A stretch of DNA of 10,899 nucleotides from an uncultured Saprospiraceae bacterium. GTDB taxonomy: Bacteria > Bacteroidota > Bacteroidia > Chitinophagales > Saprospiraceae. The stretch is from NCBI GenBank assembly GCA_937952155.1, contig CALFYH010000270.1, forward strand, positions 1 to 10,899. The letters run 5' to 3'. Shown here piece after piece: positions 5,872 through 10,899 of the stretch (position 1 is its first letter; the number at the start of each line of letters is the position of its first letter). The notes beneath the pieces were generated by a model that ran no database searches, was not told the origin of the DNA, and was given only the letters and a program-made list of their open reading frames with translations. The translations under genes were made by a program, and so were the position numbers.

Positions 5872-8274
5872 TCAGAATGGATAATTGACTCCAACCTGGA
5901 GATTGCCTAGACCTTGCTGTCTGATTTCTTTGAATGTGTACCAATTTGTACCAGTAAATTCATCGGTATATGGATTGCGAATTTTATATCCGAAGTCAAA
6001 CCTGATGACGAAAAAGTCAAAATTGAATCGAGCACCATAGCCAGCACCTATTGCAAATTGATTGACAAAATCTGTTGAAATAGCAGCACCAGGTCTTGTA
6101 TCATCCTTTCTTAGTGTCCAAACATTGCCTATATCAGTAAATATTGCACCATCTAGGAAGCCCACAATTTTAAACCGATATTCGACATTCATTTCTATTT
6201 TTAGATCGCCTTGATTTACATATATCGGTGGTGTAGTGGTGATCTTGTCCAAGGGATTTCGATAAGCTCCTGGTCCTGGTTGCTTTACATTCCAGGCTCG
6301 GAGGCTATTCGGGCCACCGACACCAAATTGTCTGACAAAAGGTGCTACTTTTAGCTCTCCAAACGGTACGACAGCACCTACATTGAGCCTTGCAGCAAAA
6401 CTCCTAGTCTTGCTATATTCCTTGTTAAATCTGCCATCAAATTCATATCTTACATATTTTGCAAATGAAATATTATTCAGACTCCACACATTTTTACTAC
6501 CTGAAATCGAATTGATCAATAAGTTAGAAAGATGAACTTCCCATCCTGATAGCTCTAGGTTATTGATAATTAAAAGTGAATTTCCTTTTTTGTTTTTACT
6601 CTTATTATAGATGTATGAATAGTCTCTAAACAAAAATCCAGTACCTAAGATGTCTTGAAATGATAATTTTATCAATGGATTTGCTTCAAATCTGGCTTCA
6701 TCGAGGATGTCATATAAATCTAGATTAAATCCTAGTGGTCTGAAGATATATCTGTTGTTTTTTGGAGAAGTATAATCAAATCCGAATGAAGCATTAAAGG
6801 AGCTTAAGGAATAAAAATTGATAATATTATTTATGCTGAACCCAAGGCCAATATTGGTACTAGCTTCTTCAACAAAATTTTTATAAAATCGATCTCTGAT
6901 GATACCCGATCTCCAGCCTAGCCTGCCTAATCCTAAGAAATCTTGAAATGAAGGGATATTGAGATTGTTTTGAATTGACAAATTGGAAGTACGACGCACT
7001 AAGGCACCATTAGTATTAAGACCCACTTCAGTACCAGCTTCTGTTCGTAAAGAATAGCGTTCGGAACCACCGAGAAGATTACGGTTTACAAATTGGGATG
7101 AAACAGAGAATCCAAATAACTGGGATGCACCTAACGTGCTGAAATAACCTTGCAATGCGCCATCCCAAACCCATTTTTTGTCAAAAGGCGTGAGTAGAAT
7201 ATCAAAATTCATGACAGTATCTGCGATTGCATCTTGTTTGGGATGAATGGTTACAAATCGATAAGTGCCGAGTGCATTGAGTTTCCTAAAGGTTTTTTGA
7301 CGATCTTCGCGACTCAACAATTTACCTTCTTTAAAGAATATAGAATTATTTAGCAGTGAGGTTTTAACAGGGTAGGTCAGTGATTGCCTAAAATATGTTT
7401 TACCTTCAATGGTTTCAGATACAAGGTCATTTGCATTTTGATCTTTGAAATAGTCAGTGTACACATTTATTTGACCTGTAGTAAATCGCTTATGTATGGT
7501 ATCGGGAAGTGGTAATTGTACATTTATAAAAATATCAACTTCCTTTTTTGTAAAACTGCTATCTCCCGAAATTTCAAAGTAATTGTTGGAGAAGTTGTTA
7601 TAACCATGATTTTGCATTTCTACAGTCAATCTACTTTTTTCAAGCTCGAAATTATTATAGTCAATAAAATCGCCAGAATGTATATATGCATTCTCAGATT
7701 TTGAGTTTATAAAATTGAGCACATTTTTATCTGCACTATTATACGAAATATCCTTTATACGGTAGCGAGCACCTGTAGATACGATATATGTTACTTCTGA
7801 TGTAAACCAAGTGGAAATCTTCCCAGTTGATGACCATGCTTTTAAATTTTCATCCGTCAGAAAATCCACTTTCGCTTCATAATAACCTTTTTTGAATTTC
7901 AGGTGATTTTCCATATTTAAAGCTATTTTTTTTGCGTCATCCTCACTGTATAATACAGGCTCTTCACCCAAACTCCTAAGTGCTCTATGATACCATTTGG
8001 TTTTGTTGGGACCAGAATTGGCCATGTACACATACTCTTTGGGAATTAAAAAAATAAGCTTTGAATTAGGTCTGGTCGTAATAAATGTCAATAATTCTTG
8101 CTCTAAGGACTTTTTATCCTTTACTTTTTGTTCATTTTTAAAAACGATTCTAGTGTTTTTCAATAATGTCTGATCTGACTCAAGATACTTATTTGTATTG
8201 CAAGAGGTAAGCATCAAGAGGATGCAAAGTCCAATTAATCCACCAAATCTACATTTTGTAAGAACATTTGACAT
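5872..8274 (-). CDS. tamL: TamA/BamA-like Omp85 outer-membrane lipoprotein (TamL type)
   Basis: An Omp85-family protein that, in Bacteroidota, is thought to work with TamB in outer-membrane assembly or lipid transport. The frame is open up to 8325, but I choose the ATG at 8274 because it gives a compact lipoprotein signal, MSNVLTKC then GGLIGLCILLMLTSC, with lipobox cysteine C25 followed by NTNKYLESDQTLL, a typical TamL beginning. This gives 800 residues. Residues about 35-370 are POTRA-like periplasmic repeats. Residues about 375-800 form the 16-strand barrel, including RQFGVGGPNSLRAW (648-661), the Omp85 loop-6 motif, and a final strand ending VGVNYPF with the C-terminal Phe used for barrel insertion. 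It ends 109 nt before the SOD gene. No tamB is present in the window. Confidence 0.9.
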   Translation of the reverse strand: MSNVLTKCRFGGLIGLCILLMLTSCNTNKYLESDQTLLKNTRIVFKNEQKVKDKKSLEQELLTFITTRPNSKLIFLIPKEYVYMANSGPNKTKWYHRALRSLGEEPVLYSEDDAKKIALNMENHLKFKKGYYEAKVDFLTDENLKAWSSTGKISTWFTSEVTYIVSTGARYRIKDISYNSADKNVLNFINSKSENAYIHSGDFIDYNNFELEKSRLTVEMQNHGYNNFSNNYFEISGDSSFTKKEVDIFINVQLPLPDTIHKRFTTGQINVYTDYFKDQNANDLVSETIEGKTYFRQSLTYPVKTSLLNNSIFFKEGKLLSREDRQKTFRKLNALGTYRFVTIHPKQDAIADTVMNFDILLTPFDKKWVWDGALQGYFSTLGASQLFGFSVSSQFVNRNLLGGSERYSLRTEAGTEVGLNTNGALVRRTSNLSIQNNLNIPSFQDFLGLGRLGWRSGIIRDRFYKNFVEEASTNIGLGFSINNIINFYSLSSFNASFGFDYTSPKNNRYIFRPLGFNLDLYDILDEARFEANPLIKLSFQDILGTGFLFRDYSYIYNKSKNKKGNSLLIINNLELSGWEVHLSNLLINSISGSKNVWSLNNISFAKYVRYEFDGRFNKEYSKTRSFAARLNVGAVVPFGELKVAPFVRQFGVGGPNSLRAWNVKQPGPGAYRNPLDKITTTPPIYVNQGDLKIEMNVEYRFKIVGFLDGAIFTDIGNVWTLRKDDTRPGAAISTDFVNQFAIGAGYGARFNFDFFVIRFDFGYKIRNPYTDEFTGTNWYTFKEIRQQGLGNLQVGVNYPF

Positions 8275-8349
8275 CCAAATGATATTATATCTGAAAGAAA
8301 CAGTTGTTTTGAAATCCTGTTTCAAATTTTATCTTAAAAATAACTTATT

Positions 8350-9090
8350 TTGATTTCAAAGGCCAGAATCAAAGATATCAAAGCCCTGCATCTTTCAAAA
8401 TACAGGCAAATTTATAATAAATTCATAGCAGAAGGTGATAAACTTTGTGTCGAATTACTAAAAAAGCGAAAATATAGCATTGAACAGGTATTTATTACCA
8501 ATGGCAATCTCGAAAGGTATTTACCATTTATTGAGCATGAAAACGTTGCAATTATTTCAGCTAAAGAAATGGAACAAATTTCTTATTTGAAAACGCCATC
8601 AGATATTTTTTTATTATGTGATAAAAAAGAAGAGATTATTAATGATCAGGTAAAAGACAAATTTTCGGCTATCTACTTAGATGGTGTCCAAGATCCTGGC
8701 AATGTAGGTACAATCATCAGGATAGCAGATTGGTTTGGTATAAATAGTGTTGTACGTTCTGAAGATACTGCCGATTTTTTTCATCCAAAAGTGGTACAGG
8801 CTACGATGGGCAGTATGGTCAATGTGGCATTGGTATCTGATACTTTGCAATCAATCAAGACGTTAGGAATGCCGTTGTATGGTACTTTTTTGGATGGTGC
8901 AAATTTTACTACAAATGAGATGCCTACATCAGCCGTTTTGGTAATGGGTAGTGAAGGAAGAGGTATCAGTTCACATAATGAAAATCAGATTGATTTTAGA
9001 ATCTCTATACCAGGATATCAACATAAGGTAGCAGAATCATTGAATGTAGCCATAGCAACAGGAATTATTAGTGCTTTCTGGAAAAAATGA
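8350..9090 (+). CDS. TrmH/SpoU (SPOUT) family RNA 2'-O-methyltransferase
   Basis: This enzyme uses S-adenosylmethionine to methylate a ribose 2'-OH in tRNA or rRNA; the exact target nucleotide cannot be read from sequence. An N-terminal substrate-binding domain (residues 1-92, with KYRQIYNKFIAEGDKLCVELL) precedes the knotted SPOUT domain. The three SpoU motifs are clear: DGVQDPGNVGTIIRIADWFG (111-130), VLVMGSEGRGIS (196-207) and ISIPGYQHKVAESLNVAIA (218-236). The 246-residue length is normal. The start is TTG at 8350: MISKARIKDIKALHLSKYR aligns with the usual N-terminus of this family, an in-frame TAA lies at 8341-8343, and no ATG lies nearby. It is divergent from tamL, with 75 nt between the chosen starts. 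This neighbour pairing is, from memory, common in Bacteroidota. Confidence 0.92.
   Translation: MISKARIKDIKALHLSKYRQIYNKFIAEGDKLCVELLKKRKYSIEQVFITNGNLERYLPFIEHENVAIISAKEMEQISYLKTPSDIFLLCDKKEEIINDQVKDKFSAIYLDGVQDPGNVGTIIRIADWFGINSVVRSEDTADFFHPKVVQATMGSMVNVALVSDTLQSIKTLGMPLYGTFLDGANFTTNEMPTSAVLVMGSEGRGISSHNENQIDFRISIPGYQHKVAESLNVAIATGIISAFWKK
8370..8400 (-). promoter_or_regulatory. tamL: Candidate promoter for tamL inside the divergent methyltransferase gene
   Basis: On the minus strand the sequence reads TTTTG, 18 nt, then TATCTTTG, which fits the Bacteroidota consensus TTTG-N17..23-TAnnTTTG at both boxes. The -33 box is at 8396-8400 and the -7 box at 8370-8377. Transcription would begin near 8363, inside the first codons of the methyltransferase gene, giving a leader of about 90 nt before the chosen tamL start at 8274. 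Confidence 0.55.
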
Positions 9091-9198
9091 AGCCTTTTAT
9101 TTTTAAAAAAATCTTTCAAAAACTTTGATGAATGGCACCTTAACAGTATTTTAACAGCGAATTTGTAACTTTTCTTTTCTAATTTTCATTATAAGCAC

Positions 9199-9206
9199 TA
9201 TATTTG
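9199..9206 (+). promoter_or_regulatory. Bacteroidota-type -7 box for the DUF1573 gene
   Basis: TATATTTG is an exact TAnnTTTG match 29 nt before the ATG at 9236. About 19 nt upstream is TTTTC (9175-9179), a weak form of the -33 TTTG. Position and match both suit a promoter giving a leader of about 20-25 nt. Confidence 0.6.
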
Positions 9207-9235
9207 TACTATCATTTTAAAAAATAAGAATCATC

Positions 9236-9763
9236 ATGAAGCAAATTTTATTTTCATTACTTGTTTTCAGTTGTTTTGCTTTAACAGCACAAACAAAAGT
9301 AGCCCCTATTCCAATCAAAACTGAAGGCGACCTTAAAAAGGAAGCTATGATTGAAAAGGCAAAAACTCAAGCTGTTGCTGAAGTTGCAGTTGAGAGAACT
9401 AATGCAAAAATGACTTTTGAGTCATTAACAGTGGATTATGGTACCATTGAAAATGGATCAGAGCCATTGAGAGTCGTTAAATTTACCAACACAGGTACTG
9501 AACCATTGGTCATTAAAAATGCAAGAGGATCATGTGGTTGTACTGTACCTACTTGGACAAAAGAGCCAATAGCTCCAGGTCAAAGTAGTACACTTGAGAT
9601 CAGATATGATACTAAAAGAACTGGTGCTATCAATAAGTCAGTAACTATTACGACTAATGAAGGCCCTGACAATCATGTATTGCAAGTAATAGGAACTGTT
9701 TTAGCTCCTAAAGAAGAAAAAGCAGTACCTCAAGCTGAGCCAAGTATCATCAAAGGTAACTAA
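9236..9763 (+). CDS. DUF1573 domain protein, secreted
   Basis: A 175-residue exported protein of the DUF1573 family, which adopts an Ig-like beta sandwich and is abundant in Bacteroidota; its molecular role is not established. The signal peptide is MKQILFSLLVFSCFALTAQ, with cleavage near residue 19. A Lys/Ala/Glu-rich helical linker covers about 29-55. The single DUF1573 domain covers 58-155 and shows FESLTVDYGTIENGSEPLRV, KFTNTGTEPLVIKNARGSCG and the hallmark CGC (100-102), then APGQSSTLEIRYDTKRTG and VTITTNEG. The Cys pair may form a disulfide or bind a ligand in the periplasm. A short acidic, proline-containing tail follows. A promoter box lies 29 nt before the start and an intrinsic terminator 51 nt after the stop, so it is probably transcribed alone. 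Confidence 0.92.
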   Translation: MKQILFSLLVFSCFALTAQTKVAPIPIKTEGDLKKEAMIEKAKTQAVAEVAVERTNAKMTFESLTVDYGTIENGSEPLRVVKFTNTGTEPLVIKNARGSCGCTVPTWTKEPIAPGQSSTLEIRYDTKRTGAINKSVTITTNEGPDNHVLQVIGTVLAPKEEKAVPQAEPSIIKGN

Positions 9764-9813
9764 AAAATGCAGTAAGTCGTCTTGTGCGGCTTTCACTGAT
9801 AAACGTATATCTG

Positions 9814-9851
9814 AAAAGCCCCGACAGGTGTGAAAACTTGCAGGGGCTTTT
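9814..9851 (+). terminator. Intrinsic terminator of the DUF1573 gene
   Basis: AAAAGCCCC at 9814-9822 pairs perfectly with GGGGCTTTT at 9843-9851, and the inner CAGGT (9825-9829) can pair with ACTTG (9836-9840) with one G-U pair. The stem is followed by TCTTTT, giving a TTTTCTCTTTT run. It begins 51 nt after the DUF1573 stop and 53 nt before yaaA, so it insulates the two genes. Confidence 0.88.
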
Positions 9852-9903
9852 CTCTTTTACTACCATGAAGTATGCTATATTATTGTTTTCCCCAAAGTAT
9901 TAA

Positions 9904-10674
9904 ATGATGTTGTTGATTGTTTCGCCTTCCAAAACCATGGAGCCGTTTTTTCAGAATTTTCCATTTGAAATGACAAAACCGCAATTTGTCAAAGAAACTA
10001 AAGAATTGGTAGGCATTCTGCAAAAAATGTCAAAATCAGAATTGTCAACTTTTATGTCGCTGAGTGATAAATTGACGGAGCTGAATTATCAACGATTTCA
10101 GGAGTTTAATAATAAAAAAATCTCCGCAACACCAGCAGCACTTACCTACACAGGTGAAGTATTTGCAGGATTAAATGCAAAAAATTGGGATATCAATGAC
10201 TTCGATTATGCACAGTCAAATCTACGCATCTTGTCAGGTCTATATGGGTGTTTAAAACCAAAAGATGCCATCAAACCGTATAGACTGGAAATGGCTAGCC
10301 GATTAGTTACTTCAGAAACAGTAGGATTGTATCAATTCTGGTCAGAAAAGATCACCTCAGCATTAAGCAAGGATCTCAAATCAACCAAATCAAATATTAT
10401 CTGCAATTTGGCTTCTGAAGAATATTTTAAAGTATTGAAAACCAAAAACATAAAAGCAACGATTATCGATTTTGAATTTTATGAAATCAGAAATGGTAAA
10501 CGTACTTTCGTGTCTTTTAGTGCTAAACAAGCCCGAGGACTAATGGCTTCTTTCATTATCAGAAACAGAATAGAAAATCCCGAAAGATTGATGGATTTTG
10601 CCGAAAATAACTATGTGTGGGACAAGGAAAACTCAACACCAACCAATTTCCAATTTGTGAAATTTGTATCTTAA
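9904..10674 (+). CDS. yaaA: YaaA family peroxide stress protein (formerly DUF328)
   Basis: YaaA proteins lower free intracellular iron and so limit Fenton damage during hydrogen peroxide stress; E. coli YaaA is under OxyR control and its fold binds DNA. The 256-residue length matches the family (E. coli 258). Motifs are VSPSKTM (6-12), TYTGEVFAGL (81-90), the signature NLRILSGLYGCLKPKDAI (106-123) followed by PYRLEM, NLASEEYFK (168-176) and FSAKQARGLMASFII (205-219). It is cytoplasmic with no signal peptide. ATG codons occur at 9904 and 9907 with a stop just before; the second would give MLLIVSPSKT, a more typical YaaA N-terminus. It lies after a terminator, so it needs its own promoter, but no exact TAnnTTTG box is visible upstream. 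Its stop is 8 nt from the stop of the convergent gene. Confidence 0.95.
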   Translation: MMLLIVSPSKTMEPFFQNFPFEMTKPQFVKETKELVGILQKMSKSELSTFMSLSDKLTELNYQRFQEFNNKKISATPAALTYTGEVFAGLNAKNWDINDFDYAQSNLRILSGLYGCLKPKDAIKPYRLEMASRLVTSETVGLYQFWSEKITSALSKDLKSTKSNIICNLASEEYFKVLKTKNIKATIIDFEFYEIRNGKRTFVSFSAKQARGLMASFIIRNRIENPERLMDFAENNYVWDKENSTPTNFQFVKFVS

Positions 10675-10682
10675 ATGAAGCA

Positions 10683-10874
10683 TTATTTGCTTTCGATCAA
10701 TGGTAGCTGCCAATCGAGATAATTACGGTAAGGACGTTCGACAAGCTTGCCTGAAACTTCCAAAAGCTTGATATACAGTCTATAAATAGCTTGCTGGTGC
10801 TCCAAAATTTTAGTTTCGATATCAAGTGCACGCTTTTTAAGCTCTAGGATTTTTATTGGATCCATTCTTCCAGA
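10683..10874 (-). CDS. 3' end of a helical protein cut by the contig end
   Basis: An open frame of about 63 genuine residues ending DWQLPLIESK. It remains open through SGR upstream of the first ATG (10865) into adapter sequence, so it is more likely the C-terminus of a longer protein than a 60-residue gene. The visible part is mainly one amphipathic helix (KILELKKRALDIETKILE, then HQQAIYRLYIKLLEVSGKL) and a short tail (RPYRNYLDWQLP). The pattern is weakly like the last helix of TolC-family outer-membrane efflux proteins, where a LLxxSGxL turn closes the coiled coil, but I cannot confirm that. It is convergent with yaaA, with 8 nt between stops. Confidence 0.5.
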   Translation of the reverse strand, partial: SGRMDPIKILELKKRALDIETKILEHQQAIYRLYIKLLEVSGKLVERPYRNYLDWQLPLIESK

Positions 10875-10899
10875 AGATCGGAAGAGCGTCGTGTAGGGA
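10875..10899. other. Illumina TruSeq adapter sequence at the contig end (artefact)
   Basis: The last 25 bases begin AGATCGGAAGAGCGTCGTGT and continue along the standard Illumina read-through adapter. The first A is the A-tail used in ligation. This is library sequence left in the assembly, not genomic DNA, so any frame crossing 10875 is artificial. Confidence 0.97.

Noticed and set aside
8275..8325. The 17-residue upstream extension of the TamL-like frame
   Set aside because: It would place the lipoprotein signal unusually far from the start (Cys at 42); the internal ATG gives a normal signal peptide. It cannot be fully excluded.

Overview
The window looks like chromosomal DNA of a low-GC member of the Bacteroidota, probably near Saprospiria/Sphingobacteriia (lineage is inference). 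Clues are a 288-residue primary-type sigma factor with no region 1.1, a lipidated TamA-like Omp85 protein (TamL type), a DUF1573 protein, a DUF6934 protein, '-7' promoter boxes of the TAnnTTTG type, and genes without clear Shine-Dalgarno sites. The last 25 bases are Illumina adapter, not genome, so the true sequence ends at about 10874.

Layout, minus-strand block (1-8325). From high to low coordinate: an outer-membrane TamL-like Omp85 lipoprotein; a secreted Fe/Mn superoxide dismutase with an unusual C-terminal helical extension; a strong hairpin terminator; a YgiD-like extradiol dioxygenase with a Tat-like N-terminus; a SigA/RpoD-family sigma factor; a 202-residue protein I do not recognise; a DUF6934 protein followed 4 nt later by a 62-residue protein; a degenerate Nudix-like protein; and the N-terminal half of purC (SAICAR synthase), cut by the window edge.

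Plus-strand block (8350-10674). A TrmH/SpoU RNA methyltransferase with a TTG start, divergent from tamL; a secreted DUF1573 protein framed by its own promoter and terminator; and a YaaA peroxide-stress protein. A convergent minus-strand fragment of unknown identity runs off the contig end.

Most of this is core or housekeeping content: purine synthesis, transcription, outer-membrane assembly, RNA modification and oxidative-stress defence (SOD and YaaA). I see no rRNA, tRNA, insertion sequence, CRISPR array or phage gene. The most promising under-described items are the two-gene DUF6934 module with its unnamed upstream neighbour, and the exported SOD whose C-terminal domain carries spaced histidines. 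I did not find a clear new multi-gene system.
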